This document shows positions 6,941 through 15,075 of a stretch of 17,988 nt of DNA, piece after piece. The position numbers and the translations under genes were made by a program. The stretch is from Clostridiales bacterium (GTDB taxonomy: Bacteria; Bacillota; Clostridia; Oscillospirales; Acutalibacteraceae). Location of the stretch: positions 1-17,988 of the forward strand of contig JAAYKB010000155.1 in assembly GCA_012522615.1 (NCBI GenBank), given 5' to 3'. The notes under the pieces are model-generated. The model searched no databases. It had not been told where the DNA came from and saw only the letters and a program-made list of their open reading frames with translations. The first letter of the stretch is position 1. Each line of letters opens with the position of its first letter.

Positions 6941-8335
6941 TCATTCGTCAGCCGGCGCCTCGTCGGCGGGTTTATAGTGACCTTCGAGCGTCTTGTCGTC
7001 AATCCTGTCAAGCTCCTCGCGCGGCAGGGCCGACAGCAGCTCCCATCCAAGGTCGAGGGTCTGGTCGATCGAACGGCTTTCATCATATCCCTGATTAATA
7101 AACCTGCTGTCAAACATACGCCCGAATTCAAGCAGCTTCTTATCGTTCGGAGAAAGCTCTTCCTCCCCGATAACCGAGGCGAGAGAACGCGCCTCCTGCA
7201 CGCGCGCGCAGCAGGCAAAAAGCTGGTTGGCCACGTCCGCGTGGTCCGCGCGGGTAAAGCCCTCGCCTATGCCGTCCTTCATCAGGCGCGACAGGGAGGG
7301 CAAAACCGAAACCGGCGGATATATGCCGCTGTTATCCAGCGTGCGGTCAAGCACTATCTGCCCCTCGGTTATATAGCCGGTAAGGTCGGGGACCGGGTGG
7401 GTGATGTCGTCATTCGGCATGGTCAGAATGGGTATCTGGGTGACCGAGCCCCCGCTCCCCTTAATCATGCCCGCACGTTCGTAAAGGGACGCCAAATCGG
7501 AATAAAGGTATCCGGGATAGCCCTTTCTGCCGGGGATCTCGCCTTTTGACGATGAAAACTCGCGGAGGGCTTCGGCGTATGACGTCATGTCGGTCATTAT
7601 CACAAGTATGTGCATGCCGCGGTCAAACGCGAGGTATTCCGCCGCGGTCAGGGCGCAGCGCGGGGTCAGAATGCGTTCGATAATCGGGTCGTTCGAGAAG
7701 TTAAGGAACATGGCGACCCGGCTTAGCACCCCGCTTTCCTCAAAGCTTCGGCGAAAGTAATCGGCCACATCGTTCTTGACCCCCATGGCGGCAAAGACAA
7801 TCGCAAATTCCGCCTCTTTGTCCGCAATCTTTGCCTGACGCACAATCTGGGCCGCCAGCTCATTGTGGCGCATGCCCGAGCCCGAGAAAATCGGCAGCTT
7901 CTGTCCGCGAATCAGGGTCATAAGGCAGTCTATCGAGGAAATGCCCGTCGAGATGAAGTTCCGGGGATACACCCGGGATACCGGATTTATGGGGGTGCCG
8001 TTAATGTCGCGGCGCTTTTCGGGGAATATCTCGCCAAGCCCGTCCGCAGGGCGGCCCGCGCCGTCGAAAATACGTCCCAGCAGTTCGGAAGACAGGGGCA
8101 TTTCCACGGGATGCCCGGTCAGGCGGGTGCGGGTATTGCTCAGGGAGACGCCGTGCGTACCCTCGAACACCTGTATGACCGCCCGCTCGCCCTCAATCTT
8201 GACGATACGTCCCGTCCGCTCTTCTCCGTTTTCCAGACGGATAACAACCGTTTCCTCAAAGGAAGGGTTTTTCACGCCGTCCAAAACAATCAGGGGACCG
8301 TTTATCTCCTTTATCCCCATATACTCAATAACCAT
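6941..8335 (-). CDS. atpB: V/A-type ATPase subunit B (regulatory nucleotide-site subunit)
   Basis: B alternates with A in the hexameric head and supplies half of each catalytic site. The 464-residue product covers the family: N-terminal beta-barrel (YMGIKEINGPLIVL), Rossmann-like core with a degenerate P-loop SGSGMRHNELAAQI (about 151-164), VIMTDMTSYAEALRE, and VLPSLSRLMKDG with the arginine finger at about residue 350, the position known from Enterococcus NtpB. The absence of GKT is normal for B. The frame is open to a GTG at 8365, but the ATG at 8335 with GGAAAGG about 10 nt upstream gives the usual N-terminus. It starts 57 nt after the atpA stop. Confidence 0.97.
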   Translation of the reverse strand: MVIEYMGIKEINGPLIVLDGVKNPSFEETVVIRLENGEERTGRIVKIEGERAVIQVFEGTHGVSLSNTRTRLTGHPVEMPLSSELLGRIFDGAGRPADGLGEIFPEKRRDINGTPINPVSRVYPRNFISTGISSIDCLMTLIRGQKLPIFSGSGMRHNELAAQIVRQAKIADKEAEFAIVFAAMGVKNDVADYFRRSFEESGVLSRVAMFLNFSNDPIIERILTPRCALTAAEYLAFDRGMHILVIMTDMTSYAEALREFSSSKGEIPGRKGYPGYLYSDLASLYERAGMIKGSGGSVTQIPILTMPNDDITHPVPDLTGYITEGQIVLDRTLDNSGIYPPVSVLPSLSRLMKDGIGEGFTRADHADVANQLFACCARVQEARSLASVIGEEELSPNDKKLLEFGRMFDSRFINQGYDESRSIDQTLDLGWELLSALPREELDRIDDKTLEGHYKPADEAPADE

Positions 8336-8392
8336 AAAAGAATCATGCCTTTCCGTGCCGCGCACAAGGATTCAAGCAATCAAATCAACCGT

Positions 8393-10141
8393 CTACCCGA
8401 GGCTTGTGAGCGCATTGTCGATATCGGCAATATAGCCGTCCAGCATTTCATAATTATCGTTCGGGACCTCGTATTTCATGCGTATAAGCTTGTCGAACAG
8501 TCCCAGTTCAAGAATCCGCGATATGGGGATGCCCGCGGCAAGAACGGCCCGGGCCGAGCGGTGCAGGTGCAGTATTGCGCGCATCATACCGAGCTGCTTT
8601 TTCAACGGCACGTATGTGTCATCCTTGTGGTAGGCGTTCTGCTGAAGAAATCCGACCCGTATCACCCGCGCGGTTTCGATCACCAGCTTCTGGTCGTCGG
8701 GGAGGACGTCCGCGCCGATAAGCCTGACGATTTCCATCAGCTTGCTCTCCTCCTGCAGAATGCGGGTTATCCGGGTACGGCAATCAAGAAAATCCTCGCC
8801 GACATTCTTTTTGTACCAGTCGCTGAGGTCGTCTAGATATTCGCTGTAGCTCGACATCCAGTTGATTGCCGGATAGTGTCTTGCATAGGCGAGGGATTTG
8901 TCGAGCGCCCAGAAGCAGCGCGTGAACCTTTTGGTGTTCTGTGTGACCGGTTCGGAAAAGTCGCTTCCCTGCGGGGAAACGGCTCCGATTACGGTAACGC
9001 TTCCGGCAGCCCCGCTCAGGGTTTCAAACAAGCCGGCGCGCTCGTAAAACTCCGAAAGCCGTGACGGCAGGTATGCCGGAAAGCCCTCCTCGGCCGGCAT
9101 TTCCTCCAGCCGGCCCGAAATCTCGCGCAGGGCTTCGGCCCAGCGGGAGGTTGAGTCGGCCATTATTGCGACATGATAGCCCATGTCGCGGTAATACTCG
9201 GCAAGGGTGATTCCGGTATAAATAGAGGCTTCGCGCGCCGCGACAGGCATGTTTGATGTGTTGGCGATAAGCGCCGTCCGGTCGGTCATCGGGCGGCCGG
9301 ATTTAGGGTCGATAAGGCCCGAAAACTCTTCGAGAACCTGCGACATCTCGTTCCCGCGTTCGCCGCACCCTATATATATGATAATGTCCGCGTCGCACCA
9401 TTTGGCAAGCTGGTGCTGGGTCATGGTTTTGCCCGTGCCAAAGCCGCCGGGTATGGCCGCCGTGCCCCCCTTGGCAACCGGGAACAGGGTGTCGATGACG
9501 CGCTGCCCCGTAACCAGCGGGGCGTCCGCATAAAGCCTGCGGGCTGTCGGCCTGGGCTTTCTTATCGGCCATTTCTGGCACAGCGTAAGGTCGTGAAGAA
9601 CGCCCTTTTCATCCCGCAGCGTAACCACCGTATCGTTGAGCCTGTATTTTCCGTCAGGCCTGACGGCCTCGACGGTTCCCGACAGTCCGGGCGGGACCAT
9701 GCATTTATGGGTGATGATCTGGGTTTCGGGGCAGGTGGCATAGACCATGCCCTCGGAGAGTTGATCGCCTGTCTTTACACAGACGGTCACATCCCATTCC
9801 CTTTGCTCGTCAAGAACCGATACGTTTACCCTGCGGCTTATAAAATCGCCCGAAACAGCTTCAATCGCCTTCAGCGGGCGCTCTATTCCGTCGAATATAT
9901 TGTCAAGAATACCCGGGCCGAGGGTTGCGCTCAAAGGCCCGCCGGTACCCGTCACCTGCTCTCCGGGGGCAAGACCGGTCGTATTCTCGTATACCTGAAT
10001 GGTGGTCTCCTTGTCGCTGATTCCTATGACCTCGCCCACCAGCCGGTCATTCCCGACCAGCACCATCTCCATCATGGAAAGTCCGGTATTGCCCAGAACG
10101 GTTATAACCGGCCCGTTTATGCCGTAAATTACATTGTTCAT
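8393..10141 (-). CDS. atpA: V/A-type ATPase subunit A (catalytic subunit)
   Basis: A hydrolyses or makes ATP in the A3B3 head. The product is 582 residues, normal for the family. It has the N-terminal barrel (VIYGINGPVITV), the extra non-homologous region specific to A (about 110-190), the P-loop GGFGTGKT (232-239, Lys238), the catalytic glutamate in GCGERGNEM (Glu261), MADSTSRWAEALREISGR and the C-terminal helical domain. All catalytic residues are present. The ATG at 10141 is preceded by CGGAGTG. A hairpin lies in the 66-nt gap after atpE. The Enterococcus equivalent is ntpA. Confidence 0.98.
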   Translation of the reverse strand: MNNVIYGINGPVITVLGNTGLSMMEMVLVGNDRLVGEVIGISDKETTIQVYENTTGLAPGEQVTGTGGPLSATLGPGILDNIFDGIERPLKAIEAVSGDFISRRVNVSVLDEQREWDVTVCVKTGDQLSEGMVYATCPETQIITHKCMVPPGLSGTVEAVRPDGKYRLNDTVVTLRDEKGVLHDLTLCQKWPIRKPRPTARRLYADAPLVTGQRVIDTLFPVAKGGTAAIPGGFGTGKTMTQHQLAKWCDADIIIYIGCGERGNEMSQVLEEFSGLIDPKSGRPMTDRTALIANTSNMPVAAREASIYTGITLAEYYRDMGYHVAIMADSTSRWAEALREISGRLEEMPAEEGFPAYLPSRLSEFYERAGLFETLSGAAGSVTVIGAVSPQGSDFSEPVTQNTKRFTRCFWALDKSLAYARHYPAINWMSSYSEYLDDLSDWYKKNVGEDFLDCRTRITRILQEESKLMEIVRLIGADVLPDDQKLVIETARVIRVGFLQQNAYHKDDTYVPLKKQLGMMRAILHLHRSARAVLAAGIPISRILELGLFDKLIRMKYEVPNDNYEMLDGYIADIDNALTSLG

Positions 10142-10172
10142 GCGCTTACACTCCGTCTTGTAAAACCGTTTT

Positions 10173-10195
10173 CGGCGGGAAGGAATACCCTGCCG
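10173..10195 (-). other. Intercistronic hairpin between atpE and atpA
   Basis: On the - strand CGGCAGGG (10195-10188) pairs with CCCGCCG (10179-10173), seven pairs with one bulged A and an 8-nt loop. It lies 32 nt before the atpA start and just after the atpE stop, a position suitable for RNA processing or for insulating the two ribosome sites. No T-run follows, so it is not a terminator. Confidence 0.4.
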
Positions 10196-10207
10196 TCCGC
10201 CCCGTTA

Positions 10208-10804
10208 TCAGCCCGCCGTAAGACCCGATGAAATAGTAAACCACTCGCGCTGGGATTGCAGTCTTGAGTCCAGCGTGTTGTCGATAATCTGCCCGCTTTC
10301 GGAATTGACGGCGCGGATGCCCCCGAGCTTTATCGTGTCGGCAGCCTCCACGCGGCTGCCGGACGGGCAGATTTTCGAAAGCTCATCGATAAGCGGACGG
10401 TCACGCTCCGCAACCGTATACACCGTACCCGCGGAGGGGAGCAGTTGGGTCATCCGGCCGAGGGTGTTTTTGAGAAAATCGAGGTATCCGGGGGTCTCGG
10501 CATACTCCGACAACCTGACCTCCGCCTTGGAAAAAACCTCATCCATGATTTGACGGCGGCGGTTAAGAACCTCTTTTCGGGCCGCAAGATCCCGCCGCGA
10601 CATTTCACGCGCCCTCTCGGTGCGTATGTCGCCGGTTTCCTTCTGTATCAGCTTATACGCGTCGACAAGAACCTCCTGCTCGGCTTTTTTCAGCCTTTCG
10701 GCTTTATACTCCTCGGCCTCGCGGAGCATCATATCGCGCTGTTCCTCCGCATAGGAGGTGATTGCCTGGACAAATTTATTGATTTTTTCTTCACTGTTGG
10801 CCAT
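10208..10804 (-). CDS. atpE: V/A-type ATPase subunit E (peripheral stalk)
   Basis: E pairs with the H/G subunit to form the peripheral stalks that hold the head against the torque. The 198-residue product shows the two expected parts. A long N-terminal charged helix (about 1-100) has MMLREAEEYKAERLKKAEQE. A globular C-terminal domain ends in GGIRAVNSESGQIIDNTLDSR, the conserved GG...DNTLD signature that contacts B. The ATG at 10804 has only a weak GGAAGGG about 10 nt upstream, so translation could be partly coupled to atpF, which ends 50 nt before. The order F-E here differs from that of the Enterococcus operon. Confidence 0.92.
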   Translation of the reverse strand: MANSEEKINKFVQAITSYAEEQRDMMLREAEEYKAERLKKAEQEVLVDAYKLIQKETGDIRTERAREMSRRDLAARKEVLNRRRQIMDEVFSKAEVRLSEYAETPGYLDFLKNTLGRMTQLLPSAGTVYTVAERDRPLIDELSKICPSGSRVEAADTIKLGGIRAVNSESGQIIDNTLDSRLQSQREWFTISSGLTAG

Positions 10805-10854
10805 AAAACCATGCCCTTCCGGATTTTACCTCGACCCTATCCTATGATTGCAAA

Positions 10855-11163
10855 TCATATTTTTATGCCGATTGCCTCTCTGACATATCGTGTAATCGAA
10901 TCCTTGGCGCGCCCGTTTCCGTGGCGGTCGGGGATCTCGACTATAAGCGGACGGGTGCGGTTCAGCTTCAGTTCGTCCACAAGCTCGGAACACAGGTTCA
11001 CAAGCCTTTCCGTCATCAGAATAACCGCGACATCCTCCATCTGCATGGCGTCAGACAAGGCCCTTGTAACCTCGTCCCTCTCATGCACGACAACCCCCTC
11101 AATACCCGCAAGCCGCATCCCAATCCGGGTATCGATATTGTCGCTGATTAAATAAAATTTCAT
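10855..11163 (-). CDS. atpF: V/A-type ATPase subunit F (rotor)
   Basis: F binds the D shaft and strengthens rotor coupling. The 102-residue product has the expected short alpha/beta fold: KFYLISDNIDTRIGMRLAGI at the N-terminus, a central VAVILMTERLVNL segment and PLIVEIPDRHG, followed by a helix ending ITRYVREAIGIKI. This matches the family pattern (start strand, glycine-rich turn, L-x-V-E-I-P-D). The ATG at 11163 is 21 nt after the atpK stop and has only a poor ribosome site (GGTGCTGCGG), which suggests coupling. Enterococcus names the equivalent gene ntpG. Confidence 0.93.
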   Translation of the reverse strand: MKFYLISDNIDTRIGMRLAGIEGVVVHERDEVTRALSDAMQMEDVAVILMTERLVNLCSELVDELKLNRTRPLIVEIPDRHGNGRAKDSITRYVREAIGIKI

Positions 11164-11184
11164 ACCGCAGCACCCGTTTCACAT

Positions 11185-11625
11185 CTATAAAACCAGACAG
11201 AGAATGCCTATCAGCAGGCCATACAGGCCAAAGCCTTCGCCCAGCGCAACAAAGATTATGGATTTACCGAACGATTTCGGGTCCTCAACGTTTGCGCCTA
11301 TTGCCGCGGGAGCGCCTGCGGCAACCGCAACGCCTCCGCCAATGCCAGCAAGCCCGACCGCCAAAGCAGCGCCGATATATTTCAATCCGCTGGATTCGGC
11401 TGCTTCGTCCTGAATCCGGGCGGCGGCTTCCCGGTCGTTTTCGGCGGCCTGGGCGGAAGCCCCCAAGGGCAGCATCATGCTCAGACCGGCGATTACAACC
11501 AGGGATATGAAATGTATCGCCATTGCTCGTTTTACGGGTGTCCCGCGCCTTACCAAAATAATCGATACCACAACAGATATGACAAGCAGGGCGGCCGGAA
11601 TTAACAGGTAAACAAGATTCATCAT
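11185..11625 (-). CDS. atpK: V/A-type ATPase membrane ring subunit K (subunit c-like)
   Basis: K forms the ion-carrying rotor ring. The 146-residue protein has four predicted membrane segments (about 4-25, 33-54, 81-110, 119-145). The second hairpin is a true c-type hairpin: a Gly/Ala-rich helix with GLAGIGGGVAVAAGAP, the polar loop ANVEDPKS and ALGEGFGLYGL with the ion-binding Glu130. The first pair is not glycine-rich, has no carboxylate and ends in GASAQA, which looks like a signal-peptidase site. A basic cytoplasmic loop (VRRGTPVKR) and an acidic outer linker fit an N-out topology. Only one carboxylate is present per chain. The Gln used by sodium-binding rings is not visible in the inner helix, so the ion is undecided. 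The ATG at 11625 has AGGAGG 5 nt upstream, the strongest site in the operon, in keeping with a multi-copy subunit. Confidence 0.92.
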   Translation of the reverse strand: MMNLVYLLIPAALLVISVVVSIILVRRGTPVKRAMAIHFISLVVIAGLSMMLPLGASAQAAENDREAAARIQDEAAESSGLKYIGAALAVGLAGIGGGVAVAAGAPAAIGANVEDPKSFGKSIIFVALGEGFGLYGLLIGILCLVL

Positions 11626-11645
11626 GATTTCCTCCTAAAATTCAA

Positions 11646-11665
11646 CCGGCGGTTTTGTCAGCCGG
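11646..11665 (-). other. Intercistronic hairpin before atpK
   Basis: On the - strand CCGGC (11665-11661) pairs with GCCGG (11650-11646) around a 10-nt loop, in the 64-nt gap between atpI and atpK and about 20 nt before the start codon. Such stems upstream of ring-subunit genes can stabilise or expose the message for a high-copy product. That role is inference here. Confidence 0.35.
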
Positions 11666-11689
11666 GGATTGATAAAATAAATGCATCTT

Positions 11690-13648
11690 CTAAACGCGGT
11701 CGGTAAACACCTTTTCTCCGGTTCCGGATTCCAGCGGCTTGTAAGGACGTCCGTCCCCGATATAATAACGGCTGAACATCTCGTAGAATTCAAGGCGCAT
11801 TACCTGAATAGCCACAAGCAGGGCTTCCATTCCCATAACGATGATGTTCCCTATCACCACAATCAGTATATAGCCTGCTCCGCTTGTCAGTCCGGCGAGC
11901 GTGAACACCGCCATCATCATGCCGGCGTGAACCAGCACAAACGCGCCCACGCGCAGGAATGACATGGTGTTTGACAGGTAGGACAGCAGCATCTCGAACA
12001 ATTCGAAGAAATTCTGGAGCAGATATTCGCCCCAGCTTTCGGGCTGCCAGTCATCCTCGCGCGCCAAGAGCCTGCCAAGCGGTTCACGAAGATAGACCAG
12101 AACCAGCGGAAGCACAATGAGGAGCAGTATATACGGAATACTAATCCTGAACACCCCCGAAAGCTGACCTATCAACCCGAACACCAGCGAGGAATAGAAC
12201 AAAATCCCCGCAATCCCGTTGGGCCCGAAAACGCCGCTTACATAATCCCTGCGCTTAATACTCGAATACACGTTGAGCATCATAGCGACAATGATAAGCG
12301 CAAGGCCGACGCCTGCCGAGGCGAGCAAGACCTTGCCGGTCATTGACGGGTTCATGACCTCTATGGGCTTTTCTTTGAGCCCGAGCAGGGCGTGATATAC
12401 AGGGTCGAGCACATGCTCAAACCCGAACACCGAGCCGAATACCGTCCCGAATATCGCGGCGGAGATCCCGCAGGGGATGAGGATCCTCCCTATCGCCATT
12501 TTTTTGTACTTCCACATAAGCCAGCCGATAACCGACACGCATATCCCCTGCCCCAGATCCCCGAACATGATGCCGAACAACAGGGTGTAGGTCAAGGCGA
12601 CAAAAGCGGTGGGGTCAATCTCGTTGTATCTCGGCAGCCCGAACATATCCACAAAAAACTCGAAGGGCTTAAACAGCCACGGGTTCCTAAGCTTGACGGG
12701 GGGCGAATGGTGGGTGTCGTTATCGGGGCTTTCAATCGTATATTCAATCGAATCGACCGCGTCCAGCGCAAGTCTGAACTTCTTTTCATCCCGGGCGGGA
12801 ATCCAGCCCGCCAAGATAAATTTGTCATTGTACTTTGCCGCATACCGCCTTGCGCTGTAATAGTAGTTCAGCAGGCGCAGCTTGGAATAAACCCTAAGGC
12901 ATTCGTCCCTTTCCTCGTCCCATATCTCCTTTATCTGTCTGTCGAGCTCTTTGAATTCTTTATCGACCTCGGCCTTTTCGGCGCGCAGATGCTCGACAAT
13001 CTCCTCCGGCGTGCCGACGGCCGCCGGGATTCTCAGACGCTCGAAGTACAGACCCGAAAAAACACGGTCAACCTCGTTTGCAAGGGCAAGTGGAGCGAAA
13101 TAAACACCCCAGTAATATTCGTCGTCGCATGTCCCGGGGAAAAACAGCACATAGGGATTGGCGTCGTAAATATTAAGCTTTTCAAAGCTCTCGCGCGGAA
13201 GTCTGCCGAACCTAATCTTAATCATGGTACATGCCAGAATGGCGTCAAGGTCGATTCCGAGACCCAAAAAGTGCTCGAACTGTTCGGCGTCTTTATTCAA
13301 CTGCTCAAGCCGCATTGACAGCAGCCCGCGCCGTCTTGTCAGCTCGACAACCCGTTTTGAGAAGCCCTCGACATATTCCTTCAGCTCTTCTCTGTCGGTG
13401 TCGGGGTCTATATCCACCCTGACCTCTTTGAGGGTTCCCCCGACACGGGATACCGCGGATTCGAGACGGTTGAGCGTATCCGTATAGGGATTTTCCTCAT
13501 TCAGTACGGTGAAATCGGTGGTATCCGAAAAAAATGTCAGGGTTTCATCGGGTTGGGATATCCCGGTTTTTCCGCAGGCAAAAATCGTCGCGTCCAATGC
13601 ATTCATGTGGCCTATGATATTGACAAGCTTCATTTTTGAAACAGCCAC
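11690..13648 (-). CDS. atpI: V/A-type ATPase subunit I (stator, a-subunit-like)
   Basis: Subunit I holds the two ion half-channels against the K ring and anchors the peripheral stalks. The 652-residue product has a soluble N-terminal half (about 1-330) with coiled-coil stretches such as LRAEKAEVDKEFKELDRQ. The C-terminal half has seven to eight membrane helices starting at FVALTYTLLFGIMFGDLGQG. SNTMSFLRVGAF carries one functional Arg (about 566) and AIQVMRLEFYEMFSRYY another (about 618), as expected for this family. The GTG at 13648 has GAGGAGG about 10 nt upstream and gives the usual MAVSKMK start. The coding region lies 15 nt after atpC. Enterococcus names the equivalent gene ntpI. Confidence 0.96.
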   Translation of the reverse strand: MAVSKMKLVNIIGHMNALDATIFACGKTGISQPDETLTFFSDTTDFTVLNEENPYTDTLNRLESAVSRVGGTLKEVRVDIDPDTDREELKEYVEGFSKRVVELTRRRGLLSMRLEQLNKDAEQFEHFLGLGIDLDAILACTMIKIRFGRLPRESFEKLNIYDANPYVLFFPGTCDDEYYWGVYFAPLALANEVDRVFSGLYFERLRIPAAVGTPEEIVEHLRAEKAEVDKEFKELDRQIKEIWDEERDECLRVYSKLRLLNYYYSARRYAAKYNDKFILAGWIPARDEKKFRLALDAVDSIEYTIESPDNDTHHSPPVKLRNPWLFKPFEFFVDMFGLPRYNEIDPTAFVALTYTLLFGIMFGDLGQGICVSVIGWLMWKYKKMAIGRILIPCGISAAIFGTVFGSVFGFEHVLDPVYHALLGLKEKPIEVMNPSMTGKVLLASAGVGLALIIVAMMLNVYSSIKRRDYVSGVFGPNGIAGILFYSSLVFGLIGQLSGVFRISIPYILLLIVLPLVLVYLREPLGRLLAREDDWQPESWGEYLLQNFFELFEMLLSYLSNTMSFLRVGAFVLVHAGMMMAVFTLAGLTSGAGYILIVVIGNIIVMGMEALLVAIQVMRLEFYEMFSRYYIGDGRPYKPLESGTGEKVFTDRV

Positions 13649-13663
13649 TTTTATGCCACCTCC

Positions 13664-14713
13664 TCAATCGTTTGCCAAAACCAGCATGGGCTTTATCTCT
13701 TCGGGCTGGAGGCCGTATCGCACACCCTCGACGATATTCACAATATCGTCGAGCTCTATATCCATGATAAAGATATATGCCATTAATACCGCGGCGGGAT
13801 GGATAGAGTAGTGGATAAGCCTGCGCGCCGCATAGTAAGGCACCCTTTGATGCAGGTCATACACAAAGGCAAGCTGTGGTTCGGGAACCCGCTTGCCGAC
13901 ATGGGTTGAACGGAATATTTCGATAACCGCGTCGGCGTTTGGAGCCTCTATCATACGCCCTATTGTCTTTGCGGGAATAATATTCCCGAACGGCAGCAGG
14001 TTTTTTCTGATAAAATCGGCGTCCGCATTGAAATAACGCTTTAACCTGTAAATCCTTGTGACGTTCTGGACATCGACCAGAGTACCGTAAAGGTTTCTGA
14101 GTTCCGAACGCGACGAGCCGTGCACATTCCGGATTATCTGATACACGGTTTTTATAAGCTTTGTGTAAAGCGCGGTCTCTATCTCGGTCAGCCGGAGCTT
14201 TCCGTCCTGCTCAGGCATATATTCCTTGAGAATATCATGGTATATCGTGTGGTTGATAGCGTCAAGCAGCTCGGAATACGTTTTGCTTTTGCTCATTTGT
14301 ACAAGGTCGAGTTCGGTATGGGAAGAGAAAAACATGGGCATCAAAAAGAAAAACTCGCTTGCTTTTCCCGCCCCAATCAAACGCAGGCAGGACATTATCA
14401 GCTCGATCTCCGCCCTTTGAATCAGGTAATCCGACATATTTAGCCCGACCGTCATATCATATCTTGCCAGAGCGGCATAATCGTTGAAAAGCTTGCGCCT
14501 GAGAAGCATCTCCAGATGACCGCGGTGGACGGTAGCCTCGTTGATATCGGCCAGCACCGAGGAATAGGAGGTGTTGTTTTTAAGATATGACGCAATCTCG
14601 CTGACGCTGTGGCAGTTAAGCAGATTTGTATAGTCCTTTGCTTTAAGGGAGTTGCCGTACATGGCTCTTGCCTTTGCGAGAATCACATTGGATGAAAAGC
14701 GCGATATCAACAT
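13664..14713 (-). CDS. atpC: V/A-type ATPase subunit C (ring-to-shaft coupler, d-like)
   Basis: C is the funnel-shaped soluble protein (AC39/d family) joining the D-F shaft to the K ring. The 349-residue product is almost all helix. It has the typical start with AKARAMYGNSLKAKDYTNLL, three similar helical bundles and LRNLYGTLVDVQNVTRIYRLKRYF in the middle, a hallmark of the family. It ends with EGVRYGLQPEEIKPML. The ATG at 14713 has GGGAGG about 8 nt upstream. Here it is the second gene, before I and K, whereas in the Enterococcus operon the C gene follows E. Confidence 0.93.
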   Translation of the reverse strand: MLISRFSSNVILAKARAMYGNSLKAKDYTNLLNCHSVSEIASYLKNNTSYSSVLADINEATVHRGHLEMLLRRKLFNDYAALARYDMTVGLNMSDYLIQRAEIELIMSCLRLIGAGKASEFFFLMPMFFSSHTELDLVQMSKSKTYSELLDAINHTIYHDILKEYMPEQDGKLRLTEIETALYTKLIKTVYQIIRNVHGSSRSELRNLYGTLVDVQNVTRIYRLKRYFNADADFIRKNLLPFGNIIPAKTIGRMIEAPNADAVIEIFRSTHVGKRVPEPQLAFVYDLHQRVPYYAARRLIHYSIHPAAVLMAYIFIMDIELDDIVNIVEGVRYGLQPEEIKPMLVLAND

Positions 14714-14749
14714 GACGGCAACCTCCCTTCCCCGATGGTATTCCTGTTA

Positions 14750-15061
14750 TCAGTCTTCCAAAACCCGTTTCACTATCGTATCGACCCATTCGTCGCCATG
14801 CCGCGCGTAAAGGTCGTTCATGTTTTTAAGCTGGCTGTCGTATCTCGCCTTTACCTTTTCCCATTCCTGCTCGAGAATAACATTTTCGAGCTCTTTATTA
14901 ATCTGAATCCGGCGCCTTGCCCGGGAGAGTACTTCCTCGCGAAGCTGGGCAGCCTTCTCAGCGATAATCTTTTCCGATTCCAGCTTTTCTTTTTTGGCGG
15001 CATCGGTTATTTCCCGCGCCTTTTTATCCATATCTATAATCCGCTGAATCATCTCTTTCAA
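14750..15061 (-). CDS. V/A-type ATPase peripheral-stalk subunit H/G
   Basis: This 103-residue protein is one long charged coiled coil (AREITDAAKKEKLESEKIIA) with a short C-terminal part ending HGDEWVDTIVKRVLED. It is the right size for the H/G (NtpF-like) subunit that pairs with E to make the peripheral stalk. Sequence conservation in this family is low, so the call rests on length, coiled-coil character and first place in the ATPase operon. The start is a TTG at 15061: AGGAGG (15075-15070) lies 8 nt upstream, and the next ATG, three codons in, would be 17 nt away. It is the promoter-proximal gene, preceded by a leader of about 185 nt. Confidence 0.82.
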   Translation of the reverse strand: MKEMIQRIIDMDKKAREITDAAKKEKLESEKIIAEKAAQLREEVLSRARRRIQINKELENVILEQEWEKVKARYDSQLKNMNDLYARHGDEWVDTIVKRVLED

Positions 15062-15069
15062 CCGCTTCG

Positions 15070-15075
15070 CCTCCT
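15070..15075 (-). promoter_or_regulatory. Ribosome binding site of the first ATPase gene
   Basis: A perfect AGGAGG stands 8 nt before the TTG at 15061 and decides that start. It directly follows a possible leader hairpin (15076-15106), so access to it could be controlled by RNA folding. Confidence 0.7.

Noticed and set aside
6921..6942. AT-rich palindrome between atpB and atpD
   Set aside because: The symmetry TATAAA/TTTATA has almost no loop and is made only of A-T pairs; likely chance in an AT-rich gap, too weak for a terminator.
7865..8836. Long + strand open frame (323 codons) antisense to atpB and atpA
   Set aside because: It crosses two certain genes in shadow, and its product looks like the reverse reading of conserved ATPase sequence with no family resemblance. 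The same holds for the + frames at 9413-10231, 12392-13318 and 15397-16344.
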